Assembly: GCF_902506095.1 (NCBI RefSeq)
Contig: NZ_LR733293.1
Coordinates: forward strand, 2,180,558 to 2,244,557
DNA from: Arthrobacter sp. 9AX
Lineage (GTDB): Bacteria; Actinomycetota; Actinomycetes; Actinomycetales; Micrococcaceae
DNA length: 64,000 nucleotides
Reading direction: 5' to 3'
The position numbers and the translations under genes were made by a program. Positions 35,473 through 43,113 of this stretch are shown in pieces. The notes below the pieces were generated by a model. The model was given only the letters and a program-made list of their open reading frames with translations. It had not been told where the DNA came from and searched no databases. The first letter of the stretch is position 1. Every line of letters starts with the position of its first letter.

Positions 35473-36069
35473 TTACCGGAGCACCCGGTAGCGGATATGG
35501 GTCACCAGCCCGGTGCCGCCCACTTCGGTCGGCTCCAGCTTGATGTTCCCAACACCGTCCAGCAGCCGCTCGCCGCCGCCCAGCAGCAGCGGTGAGATGT
35601 GCAGGCGCAGTTCGTCGACCAGCCCGGCCGAAAGGAACTGCCGGGCCGTCCCGGCGCCGCCGGCTACGGCGATGTCTTTGCCGGCCGCGGCCTCCCGCGC
35701 CTGCGCGAGGGCGGAGTTGATCCCGTCAGCCACGAAGTGGAACGTTGTGCCGCCCTCCAGCTCCAGGGGAGGGCGCGGGTGGTGCGTGAGCACAAAAACG
35801 GGGGCGTGATAGGGAGGTTCCTCACCCCACCAGCCGCGCCAGTCCTGACTCCATGGGCCGGGACCAGGGCCCGCGAACATGTTGCGGCCCATGATGTAGG
35901 CGCCGGCCGAAAGGATGCCCTTGAGCGCCGCAGCGTTGGCTTCGGGTTCCTCGAACTGCCACCGGTGCAGTGCCTCTCCGCCCTCGCCCAAGGGGTTCTC
36001 CGGTGTTTGGTTGGGGCCGGCAAGGAATCCGTCCAGGGATACGGTGAGATCGCAGGTGACGCTGTTCAT
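35473..36069 (-). CDS. Dihydrofolate reductase/RibD C-terminal family protein
   Basis: A 198-residue protein with DLTVSLDGFLAGPNQ at the N-terminus, the GAYIMGRNMF motif, PVFVLTHHPRPPL and KDIAVAGGAGTARQFLSAGL for NADPH binding, ending in ELRLHISPLLLGGGERL. This is the RibD-C/DHFR-like reductase family, widespread in actinobacteria and mostly uncharacterised. ATG 36069 overlaps the stop of the upstream RidA-like gene as ATGA, so the two are co-translated. Confidence 0.88.
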   Translation of the reverse strand: MNSVTCDLTVSLDGFLAGPNQTPENPLGEGGEALHRWQFEEPEANAAALKGILSAGAYIMGRNMFAGPGPGPWSQDWRGWWGEEPPYHAPVFVLTHHPRPPLELEGGTTFHFVADGINSALAQAREAAAGKDIAVAGGAGTARQFLSAGLVDELRLHISPLLLGGGERLLDGVGNIKLEPTEVGGTGLVTHIRYRVLR

Positions 36070-36485
36070 GGCTTCCCTTCCGCTTGCGGCAGCACGGCGG
36101 CGACAGCGCTGATTTCCACGAGTGCTCCGGGCACGCCGAGCCCCGCCACAAACGCCGCCGTCACCAAGGGCGGGTCTTCGGAGGCGAGTTCGGCGGCGAT
36201 GGCGCCGTACCCTGCAGCGCTGTCGGCGCCGTCGACAAAGAGCACGGTCCACTGCACAACGTCGCCGATGGTTGCGCCACCGGCAGCGAGGGCGGTTTTA
36301 GCGTTCTGGAGTGCGCGGGCAGACTGCACCGCTGCATCGCCCGCCCCCACCAGCGACCCGTTGGCGTCCACCGCATTCTGGCCACCGACGAATACAGTGG
36401 TGGCGCCCGGCGGCACGATGGCAACGTGGCTGAAGGCCGGACTTCTCACGAGTCCCGCGGGGCGGATGCGCTGTATGGGTGACAT
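36066..36485 (-). CDS. RidA-family protein (YjgF/YER057c/UK114)
   Basis: A 139-residue single-domain protein: FVGGQNAVDANGSLVG, a helix VQSARALQNAKTALAAGGA, DVVQWTVLFVDG, and the C-terminal LGVPGALVEISAVAAV. The catalytic arginine in the canonical R-x-x-V-E-I motif is not present (the site reads ALVEI), so imine deaminase activity is doubtful and this is a Rid-subfamily variant. It starts the two-gene operon with the RibD-like reductase. Confidence 0.82.
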   Translation of the reverse strand: MSPIQRIRPAGLVRSPAFSHVAIVPPGATTVFVGGQNAVDANGSLVGAGDAAVQSARALQNAKTALAAGGATIGDVVQWTVLFVDGADSAAGYGAIAAELASEDPPLVTAAFVAGLGVPGALVEISAVAAVLPQAEGKP

Positions 36486-36606
36486 GCCCGTATGCTCTCA
36501 CGCACGCCGCCACCACGGGTAGACCCTGGGGCGGGCGGGGAAGAGCCTGGCCCCACCTGTCTTCACTGGAGAAAACCAGATTCACGCCTAAAAAGTTTGG
36601 ACTGTT

Positions 36607-36650
36607 GTGCATCCACAGGGGACGTCCCGCCGGTAGTGAAGGTGTAAGCA
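36607..36650 (+). promoter_or_regulatory. ECF-sigma promoter of the first DUF4397 gene
   Basis: Contains GCATCC (36609-36614) and CGGTAGT (36631-36637) separated by 16 bases, followed by GGTGTAAGCA. The same elements at the same distances precede the second DUF4397 gene (55984-56027, opposite strand), whose operon encodes an ECF sigma factor and its anti-sigma factor. Start codon is 58 bases after the -10. Confidence 0.78.
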
Positions 36651-36694
36651 CAAGCACAGCCCTTCCCACGGGCGTCCCTTCTGAGGAGTTTGTT

Positions 36695-37402
36695 ATGCGC
36701 ACAACAACCTACGCCGCCGGAGCACTCTCGCTTGCAGCCGTACTTGCCTTCGCGGCTCCGGCCCAGGCCGGCGGGTGGCACCACCACGGCGATGACCCCG
36801 CCCAGCTCTCGGTCCTGCACGGAGTGCCGGGCCTGACTGTGGACGTCTGGGTCGACGGCACCCTCACCCTTGACGACTTCACTCCCGGAAGCCTCGCCGG
36901 CCCCCTGGAACTCGCAGCCGGCGACTACGAAATCGCCATCACCGCCCCGGACGCTGCGAGCGCCGACAACCCCGTGATCGGCCCGGTGACAGTCGACCTG
37001 GAGGAGGGCGGAAACTACACCGCGGTAGCCCACCTCGACGCTGACGGGGCCCCCACGGCCACCCTCTTCACCAATGACACCAAGGCCCCGCGCAACAACA
37101 ACAAAGGCAAGCTGACGGTCAGGCACGTGGCTGCAGCCCCCGCCGTCGACGTCCTGGCCGGGGGAGAACCAGTGATCGAAGGGCTCCGGAATCCTGACGA
37201 GGCCACCTTGAAGCTGAAGGCGGGAACCATCTCCGCCTCCGTTGCCGCGGCCGGGACCACCGCGCCACTGATCGGGCCGGCCGACGTCACGGTCGAGGGC
37301 GGCAAAAACACCATCGTATACGCCTGGGGCAGCCTGGCTGACGGCACCCTGGCCGCCGCGGTCCAGGTTGTTGACCTGAACCAGGGGCGTGGCCGCCACT
37401 GA
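36695..37402 (+). CDS. Secreted DUF4397-domain protein
   Basis: A 235-residue exported protein. The signal peptide ends in AAPAQA, followed by a short GGWHHHGDD stretch. Two DUF4397-type beta-repeat halves follow: LSVLHGVPGLTVDVWVDG and LTVRHVAAAPAVDVLAGG, each continuing to a GPADVTV/GPVTVDL strand. There is no C-terminal anchor. GAGGAG at 36683-36688 fixes ATG 36695. It is a paralogue of the membrane-anchored protein at 55113-55946 and shares its promoter type, so it is probably controlled by the same sigma factor. Biochemical role unknown; an extracellular adhesive or envelope function is a guess. Confidence 0.85.
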   Translation: MRTTTYAAGALSLAAVLAFAAPAQAGGWHHHGDDPAQLSVLHGVPGLTVDVWVDGTLTLDDFTPGSLAGPLELAAGDYEIAITAPDAASADNPVIGPVTVDLEEGGNYTAVAHLDADGAPTATLFTNDTKAPRNNNKGKLTVRHVAAAPAVDVLAGGEPVIEGLRNPDEATLKLKAGTISASVAAAGTTAPLIGPADVTVEGGKNTIVYAWGSLADGTLAAAVQVVDLNQGRGRH

Positions 37403-37557
37403 CACCGCCCGGACACACCGTATGCGGGGCCACTGAGGGGCCCCGCACCCCAAGAGGCTTGCCCACGCTATCGTGTCCCCTAATGCGGGTGCACGAGGCC
37501 GCGTCGCGGCAGGTAACGGGTACGCCGCCGGGAAGCTTAAAGCGAAGGGGGAACCGG

Positions 37558-38448
37558 ATGGGTGCCGGACTGACTGTTGGCGCGCTGGAATGCCTGTTCA
37601 CTGGCTCGGTCTGGGCCGAGGGGCCCCTATGGGTACCGTCGTCACAGACTGTGCGCTGGAGCGATATCCCCAATGACCGCATCCTCGAGTTCGATCCCGC
37701 CACAGGGTTGACCCGTGAGTACGCGCGGGGCGTCGGATTCAGCAATGGCCGGACCCTCGACGCGGACGGAACGGTCATCCAGTGCAGCCACGGCCGGCGC
37801 CGGGTTGAACGTGACCGAGGGGGAGCGGTAACAGGGCTGATTGGGTCCTTCCGGGGCCGCATGCTCAACTCGCCGAACGACGTGGTGGTGGCCCGCGACT
37901 CCAGCATCTGGTTCACGGACCCGCCGTACGGGATCCTTCCGGGCACCAAGGAAGGGCACGAGGGAGAGCAGGAGTACGGCGGCTGCTACGTTTTCCGCTT
38001 CCAGCCCGCCGAAGGAATCCTCACCCCGATGATCACCGACCTCGTGCACCCCAACGGGCTCGCCTTCTCCTCGGATGAGTCGGTCCTTTACGTCGCGGAC
38101 ACGGCCGGTCCTGCCCATGGAGTGCCGCTGCGGGTGGTCGCCTACGACGTGCGGGGCGATGCCTGCCACCGCAACGGGACCGCCCTCGAACTTGAGGACG
38201 GCCACGCTGCTGACGGGTTGCGGGTGGATGTCCAGGACAGGATCTGGACTTCCGCCGGCCCCGCCGTCCGCATCTATTCGCCGTCCTTTGAACTGCTGGG
38301 CACCGTCGAAGTACCCGAGAGAGTATCGAACCTGTGCTTCGGAGGTCCGGACGGCCAGGACCTGTACATCACCGCAACCACCAGCCTCTACCGGATCCGC
38401 ACCACCACCCGCGGCGCCCACAACGTTGGATCCCAGGAGCCGGCATAA
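37558..38448 (+). CDS. SMP-30/gluconolactonase family lactonase
   Basis: A 296-residue six-bladed beta-propeller hydrolase. Metal and active-site segments: VWAEGPLWVPSSQTVRWSDI with the N-terminal Glu ligand, LNSPNDVVVARDSSIWFTDP with the Asn ligand, VHPNGLAFSSDESVLYVADT and ADGLRVDVQDRIW with the late Asp. It hydrolyses sugar or related lactones. ATG 37558 is preferred because AAGGGGGAA stands directly upstream; earlier in-frame starts add a non-homologous leader. A gene for the matching sugar dehydrogenase is not adjacent. Confidence 0.88.
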   Translation: MGAGLTVGALECLFTGSVWAEGPLWVPSSQTVRWSDIPNDRILEFDPATGLTREYARGVGFSNGRTLDADGTVIQCSHGRRRVERDRGGAVTGLIGSFRGRMLNSPNDVVVARDSSIWFTDPPYGILPGTKEGHEGEQEYGGCYVFRFQPAEGILTPMITDLVHPNGLAFSSDESVLYVADTAGPAHGVPLRVVAYDVRGDACHRNGTALELEDGHAADGLRVDVQDRIWTSAGPAVRIYSPSFELLGTVEVPERVSNLCFGGPDGQDLYITATTSLYRIRTTTRGAHNVGSQEPA

Positions 38449-38614
38449 AAGCTGTCGCAGATCCATAGCCGTACACAATCGTCCATATACTCCCGCATCT
38501 TTGCCACGGGAACACGGTTCGGACAGCCCCGGCACTGGCAGGCCATCCACCTGGGTAAGCGCGTCGATGAGCCGGTCCCAGGCGTCCGCAAGCACGCGGT
38601 GGAGCAGGCCCAGT

Positions 38615-38686
38615 CACCGGCCCGCACGGTTCCGGCGATTGCACGGCGTCAGCCCGCGGGCTTACCGGGCGGAATGGAAGGGCTGA
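38615..38686 (+). pseudogene. Possible 3' scrap of an AraC-type regulator
   Basis: The last 24 codons before the stop at 38684-38686 read like the C-terminal recognition helix end of AraC/XylS regulators (FRRLHGVSPRAYRAEW). No homologous sequence is visible upstream in any frame of the 38449-38614 interval, which otherwise looks non-coding. Weak, based on one short match. Confidence 0.3.
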
Positions 38687-38699
38687 CAGGGCGCCAAGG

Positions 38700-38951
38700 C
38701 TAGGACTGGCTTTGGGTTTCGGTGTGGGGGAGGAGCCACCGGCGCACTGTATCCACCACTTCTTCCGGATCCACCGTGTAGGTGGTTTCCGGTTCGGCCG
38801 TGGGCGAATGGCTGTAGGTCATCCGGGCCCGGAACCCCGGGGTCCGGTGTGGTTCGTTCCAGGTGCGGATGACCATGGTTCCCATGGGCAGCGGCGGCTG
38901 GTCCGGCCCGTCCTCGCCGGGAACTCCTGACGGTGGACCGTCATTTGCCAT
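38700..38951 (-). CDS. Small hypothetical protein
   Basis: An 83-residue hydrophilic protein that I do not recognise. It has a Gly/Pro-rich N-terminal third and a more ordered C-terminal part (MVIRTWNEPHRTPGFRARMT, TYTVDPEEVVDTVRRWLL) with the periodicity of a beta strand followed by an amphipathic helix. ATG 38951 is chosen; a longer frame to 39014 exists. It is flanked by the SMP-30 gene region and a divergent FTCD-like gene. Confidence 0.6.
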   Translation of the reverse strand: MANDGPPSGVPGEDGPDQPPLPMGTMVIRTWNEPHRTPGFRARMTYSHSPTAEPETTYTVDPEEVVDTVRRWLLPHTETQSQS

Positions 38952-39082
38952 ACCGTTCACCCTGCTTTCCTTCAGCGGAGACCCAAGCTTGCCTTGATCC
39001 TGCTGCATCACCATCAGGAATCAGCTTGCGTACACCCAAAATTGGCTCAAGATCGGCCGAAGATGCGGGCACAATGGGTGCC

Positions 39083-39748
39083 ATGGCTGATTTTGAAACG
39101 GTGACCACCCAGGACTCGACGGTGGAAGCCTGGACGCAGGCCCTCGCGGAGTCAAAGGGCTCGCCGGGCGGTGGGGCCGGGACGGGAGTGATGCTTGCCA
39201 TTGCCGCGTCGCTGGCGTCGATGGTGGCCGGCTACACCGACCCCGCAGAAGACCAGCGCCGGGAACTGGCGGAGATCCACGCACGCGCGCTTGGACTGCG
39301 AAGTGCCGCGCTTGAACTCGCCGACGGCGATGCTGCCGCCTCCGAAGCTTTTGGCGCCGCCTTCCGCCTGGAGCAAGGGCCCGAACGCGACCACGCAATC
39401 CGCCAGGCGTCGGTGGACGCCGCCGCAGCATCGGCCGTGCTGGGCGCACGTGCCGTCGAAGCCATCGAAGACCTTGGCTGGCTGGCTGCCAACGGAAACC
39501 CGGCGCTCATAGCCGATGTCGTCGTCGCGTTCGGCGCCCTGCGGGCAGCTGTGACGGGTGCCCGCACCAATGTCAGCTTCGACCTCGCCACCCTTCGGTC
39601 CGCCGGGGCCACCCTCGAACAGGTCCGCGCCGAACAGCCCGCCCTGTGGGCCACGGTCCAGCAGCTCAACGCTGCGCTGGAGCGGATCGACGAACTGACC
39701 GCCGCCGTGGATCACCGCGCCGCGCCCACTGACACCGACGACCTCTGA
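39083..39748 (+). CDS. Cyclodeaminase/cyclohydrolase-fold (FTCD-C) protein, diverged
   Basis: A 221-residue relative of FchA: SKGSPGGGAGTGVMLAIAAS corresponds to the PTPGGG motif, and GARTNVSFDLATL to the terminal ARVNIDIN motif. It is less similar to known cyclohydrolases than the protein at 25133-25759 and has an extended C-terminal helix pair. ATG 39083 is likely; 39074 is an alternative, and neither has a clear ribosome-binding site, so it may be leaderless. There are no folate genes beside it, so its substrate is uncertain. Confidence 0.75.
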   Translation: MADFETVTTQDSTVEAWTQALAESKGSPGGGAGTGVMLAIAASLASMVAGYTDPAEDQRRELAEIHARALGLRSAALELADGDAAASEAFGAAFRLEQGPERDHAIRQASVDAAAASAVLGARAVEAIEDLGWLAANGNPALIADVVVAFGALRAAVTGARTNVSFDLATLRSAGATLEQVRAEQPALWATVQQLNAALERIDELTAAVDHRAAPTDTDDL

Positions 39749-39764
39749 GCCGCGGCACGCAGGG

Positions 39765-39804
39765 TTAGTGCGGATTAACCGGTTTTCGGGCCAATCCGCA
39801 CTAA
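39765..39804. repeat. 12-bp inverted repeat before atoE
   Basis: TTAGTGCGGATT and AATCCGCACTAA are perfect arms around a 16-base spacer containing AACCGGTT. No T-run follows, so besides a terminator for the preceding gene it may be an operator for the transporter gene starting 46 bases later. Confidence 0.65.
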
Positions 39805-39849
39805 GCTCCCTCGGGTACAGACGACGCACTCGATGGAGAGGTAGTCCCC

Positions 39850-41295
39850 GTGGGAAACACAGTCCTGGCGCAGACCGCAACCGACGAACGAGGCCTGGCC
39901 CGGGTCGCCCAGCGGATGGCGGCCTGGACGGAGAAATGGTTCCCGGATGCCTACATCTTCGCCCTGGCGGGTGTGGTCATCATCGCCGTCGCAGCCCTGG
40001 CCATCGGCGCCTCACCGCAGTCCATCGCAGACTCCTTCGGCAACGGTTTCTGGGACCTGACCGCCTTCACGCTGCAGATGGCCATGGTGGTGCTCACCGG
40101 TTACGTGGTGGCAACCTCCCCGCCGGTGGCCAGGCTGATCAACCGGCTGGCACTCGTGCCGGCCACCGCCCGCACGGCGGTGAGCTTCGTGGCCCTGATG
40201 TCCATGTCCGTGTCCTTCCTGAACTGGGGGCTCAGCCTGATATTCGGCGGGCTGCTGGCCAGGGCGGTTGCCCGGCGCAAGGACCTCACCGTGGACTACC
40301 GGGCGCTCGGTGCGGCCGCCTTTATGGGCCTGGGCGCCGTCTGGGCGCTGGGACTGTCCTCCTCCGCTGCGCAGCTGCAGGCCACGGCGGCTTCGCTGCC
40401 CCCGGCCCTGCTCAAGATCACTGGCATCCTGGACTTCGGGACAACCATCTTCACCTGGCAGTCGCTGCTCACGCTCGTTATCCTGATGGCCCTCACCACG
40501 GTGATCGCACACTTCTCCGCACCCCGCGGCGGTGCGATCCGCACGGCGGAGGATCTCGGCGTCGACCTCGACGACGAACCCAGCGAGCCGGCACCACGCT
40601 CGCGCCCGGGGGAATGGCTGGAGTACAGCAGGATCCTGCCCATCCTTGCCGGTATCCTCACCCTCGGCTGGCTGGTGTCGCAGTACCTGACCAAACCGTT
40701 CCTCACCGTGGTCAGCAGCCTGAACGGCTACCTGCTGGTGTTCCTGATCCTGGGCCTGGTGCTGCATGGGACGCCGCGGAACTTCCTGCAGGCCGTCACC
40801 AAGGCTGTCCCGGCCACCGCCGGGATCCTGGTCCAGTTTCCGCTGTATGCGGCCATGGCCGCGATCCTGACCAAGGCCACGGGCCACGGCGGCATGACCA
40901 TCTCGTCCCACCTGGCCGAATTCTTCTCGGACATCGGCGGTAACGGTGCGTTCGCCGTCGTGATTGCGCTCTACACCGCCGTACTGGGCCTGCTGGTGCC
41001 CTCAGGCGGCGGGAAATGGCTGGTGGAGGCGCCGTACGTGATGCAGTCCGCCACCGATGTGCAGATGAACCTTGGCTGGACCGTGCAGATCTACAACATC
41101 GCTGAAGCGCTGCCCAACCTCATCAACCCGTTCTTTATGCTGCCGCTGCTGGCGGTCCTCAGGCTGCGCGCCCGGGACCTCGTGGGCTTCACGTTCCTGC
41201 AGTTTGTGTTCCACCTCCCGGTGGTGCTGCTGCTGGTCTGGCTCCTGGGGATGACGTTTGACTTTGTCCCGCCGGTGATGCCTCCCGGGCAGTAG
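39850..41295 (+). CDS. atoE: AtoE-type short-chain fatty acid transporter
   Basis: A 481-residue polytopic protein of the AtoE (TIGR00366) family, proposed to import butyrate and similar acids. Typical regions: EKWFPDAYIFALAGVVIIAV, MSMSVSFLNWGLSLIFGGLL, AVLGLLVPSGGGKWLVEAPY and QIYNIAEALPNLINPFFMLP. About twelve hydrophobic segments. The start is GTG 39850 after GGAGAGG. No acetoacetyl-CoA transferase or thiolase gene is adjacent, so it is a stand-alone transporter gene here. Confidence 0.9.
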   Translation: MGNTVLAQTATDERGLARVAQRMAAWTEKWFPDAYIFALAGVVIIAVAALAIGASPQSIADSFGNGFWDLTAFTLQMAMVVLTGYVVATSPPVARLINRLALVPATARTAVSFVALMSMSVSFLNWGLSLIFGGLLARAVARRKDLTVDYRALGAAAFMGLGAVWALGLSSSAAQLQATAASLPPALLKITGILDFGTTIFTWQSLLTLVILMALTTVIAHFSAPRGGAIRTAEDLGVDLDDEPSEPAPRSRPGEWLEYSRILPILAGILTLGWLVSQYLTKPFLTVVSSLNGYLLVFLILGLVLHGTPRNFLQAVTKAVPATAGILVQFPLYAAMAAILTKATGHGGMTISSHLAEFFSDIGGNGAFAVVIALYTAVLGLLVPSGGGKWLVEAPYVMQSATDVQMNLGWTVQIYNIAEALPNLINPFFMLPLLAVLRLRARDLVGFTFLQFVFHLPVVLLLVWLLGMTFDFVPPVMPPGQ

Positions 41296-41301
41296 GCGCC
41301 G

Positions 41302-42066
41302 TTAGCCGCGGAGGTCCGCGAGGGCATCGGCCAGGGGGATGTGCAGTGCGGGGCCGTGTCCGGGAAGGATCACGGTGGCGGTGGCTCCATCCAGCCGGTG
41401 CGTTGCCTCGAGGGCTGCGGCCGGGTCCGAGTGGAACATCGGGTGCAGCATCTGGGGTCCGTTTCTCCGGCTCAGCGGGTGCCCGGTGACAAAGGAATCT
41501 CCGACGGCGATGGCGCCCGCCTGGGGGAGGTGGATCGCTGCGTTGCCCGGGGTGTGTCCCGGGACCGGGATCGCCACCGGCCGGCCCGGCAGCGTACGAA
41601 GGGTGGCCGCATCCCACGCCTGCGCCTGCGTTGCCGGCTGGGCCTTCAGGGCGCCCGCCTTGATGACGTGGAGCATCCAGCGGAAGACGCGGGGGCGCAA
41701 GGCGCGGACCATGACCTGGCCGAATGTAACCTGGTGCTTCTCCTTGCCTTGGACGTGGGCCAGCTCTTCCGGGGCACACAGGACGGGCGTCCGGTAGGCG
41801 GAGGCGAAGTGGGCCGCGGACCCGGTGTGGTCCACATGGCCGTGGGTGATCAGGACGGCGAGTGCGTCGGCGGGTTCCAGGCCCAGGTGGCGGATGGACG
41901 CCAGGACCAGTGGGCAGTCCGCCGGGTAGCCGGTGTCGATGAGCAGAAAGCCGGTCTGGTCGACGACCACTATCCAGTTGGAGGCCGGGCCCTGGACGAA
42001 GAAGACTCCCGGGGCCGGCTCGGAGACATGGTCTGCGGGGTGCCAGCCGGTGGCTTTGGATTTCAC
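41302..42066 (-). CDS. Metallo-beta-lactamase-fold hydrolase
   Basis: A 254-residue MBL protein with the zinc motif ITHGHVDHTG (HxHxDH), a third His in PVPGHTPGN, the metal Asp in AIAVGDSFVTGH and a final His in VILPGHGPAL. N-terminal strand pair FFVQGPASNWIVVVDQTG is typical of glyoxalase-II-like or quorum-lactonase-like members. Converges with atoE, with only six bases between the stops. Substrate unknown. Confidence 0.87.
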   Translation of the reverse strand: MKSKATGWHPADHVSEPAPGVFFVQGPASNWIVVVDQTGFLLIDTGYPADCPLVLASIRHLGLEPADALAVLITHGHVDHTGSAAHFASAYRTPVLCAPEELAHVQGKEKHQVTFGQVMVRALRPRVFRWMLHVIKAGALKAQPATQAQAWDAATLRTLPGRPVAIPVPGHTPGNAAIHLPQAGAIAVGDSFVTGHPLSRRNGPQMLHPMFHSDPAAALEATHRLDGATATVILPGHGPALHIPLADALADLRG

Positions 42067-42120
42067 CGGTCGATCGTACTGCCTGCGGTTGCGCCCGGTC
42101 CGACCGCCGGCTTTCGGTTT

Positions 42121-42822
42121 CTACACAAGCGGCCAGGGGTAGCGCATGCCCGTGGGGTCAACGGGGAGGACACCGGTGTCCAGCACCCGCTGCACCCGAC
42201 GCCGCAACGCCCGGACCTCCGCAGCATCCAGAAGGTCCGCCAGGTTGGCGGGCACATCCACAACCAGTGGCGCAAGATCCTCCAGCAGCGCGTCGGGAAC
42301 CGCCTGGCCGGCGAAGTCCCAGATGACGGTCCGCAGCTTGAAGTCCGCCGCGAAGCAGAGCCCGTGGTCAATGCCCCAAATGCGTCCGTCGTGGCCGCGC
42401 AGCACGTGCCCACTCTTGCGGTCGGTGTTGTTGGCGACGTAGTCGAACAGGGCAATCCGGGACAACGCAGCATGGGTCTCCGGGTCGTCTTCGTACAGGG
42501 TGAAGTAGTGCTCGCTGTAGTCGCAGGGCACAAACCATTGGAGGGAGCCCACGCCCAAGGGGGAGTCGTCGCGGATGAGCGTGGGCGGTACGAGGCCCCA
42601 CCGCAGGTATTCGCTCAGCAGGTACGCTGCGCGCTCACGCCGGTACAGCCCGGGCTCGAAGTCGGACAACGGCCGTTCCCCGGACTCCGGTTTGTACACC
42701 GCGTGGGACGAGTCCCCGCCGCAGGTGACCCGGACCAGGAAGGTCGCGTTGCTGCTGCGGGGAATGCGTGCCAGCAATTCCACCCGGCCTTCGCCGAGCA
42801 TTGTCAGTTCCCGCCCTGACAC
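42121..42822 (-). CDS. SCO1664-family protein (PI3/4-kinase-like/HipA-like fold)
   Basis: A 233-residue actinobacterial protein. The segments AVYKPESGERPLSDFEPGLY, RERAAYLLSEYL, ALFDYVANNTDRKSGHVLRG and IWGIDHGLCFAADFKLRTVI define the family; N(N)TDRKxGH and IDHG resemble the catalytic and metal-binding loops of HipA and PI3/4 kinases. The biochemical role is unknown. In many actinobacteria it is next to an MSMEG_4193-type histidine phosphatase; here only a deleted relic of that gene remains immediately upstream. Confidence 0.85.
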   Translation of the reverse strand: MSGRELTMLGEGRVELLARIPRSSNATFLVRVTCGGDSSHAVYKPESGERPLSDFEPGLYRRERAAYLLSEYLRWGLVPPTLIRDDSPLGVGSLQWFVPCDYSEHYFTLYEDDPETHAALSRIALFDYVANNTDRKSGHVLRGHDGRIWGIDHGLCFAADFKLRTVIWDFAGQAVPDALLEDLAPLVVDVPANLADLLDAAEVRALRRRVQRVLDTGVLPVDPTGMRYPWPLV

Positions 42823-42864
42823 CGGCCATCCCCTTGTCTGGTACCGGGCGCTATCACGGCGCCC

Positions 42865-43022
42865 TCAGCCCGCCCGGTGCGCGACGGCCGCCTTGATGGG
42901 GCCGGCGTGGGAGAAGCAGACGACGACGGGCTGCCGGGTGCGCCGGGCAGCGCCCTCCCCGTGGCGGGCGTCCCGCCGTGGCGGACCAGAAGGAGAAGGG
43001 TGCTCTCAACAGTCATCAGCAC
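42865..43022 (-). pseudogene. Internally deleted histidine-phosphatase (MSMEG_4193-like) gene
   Basis: The 5' end encodes STLLLLVRHGGTPATGRALPG, the RHG motif of the phosphoglycerate mutase/histidine phosphatase family. A short distance later, in a different frame, QPVVVCFSHAGPIKAAVAHR with its own stop (TGA at 42867-42865) is the family's C-terminal His motif. About 170 internal residues are missing. It lies where the partner phosphatase of the SCO1664-family gene normally sits. Confidence 0.75.
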
Positions 43023-43113
43023 TAAGCGTAGCCCCGGGCAGCTCTCCTGCAGGGCCCTGCCCTGATTCGAAGATTTCCTCGATTCACGACGCGGTGGGGT
43101 CTACCGTGGAGGG

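Noticed and set aside
38449..38614. Possible coding remnants on both strands after the SMP-30 gene
   Set aside because: Several short frames contain plausible-looking segments but none continues or matches a family I know; treated as non-coding apart from the weak AraC-like end.
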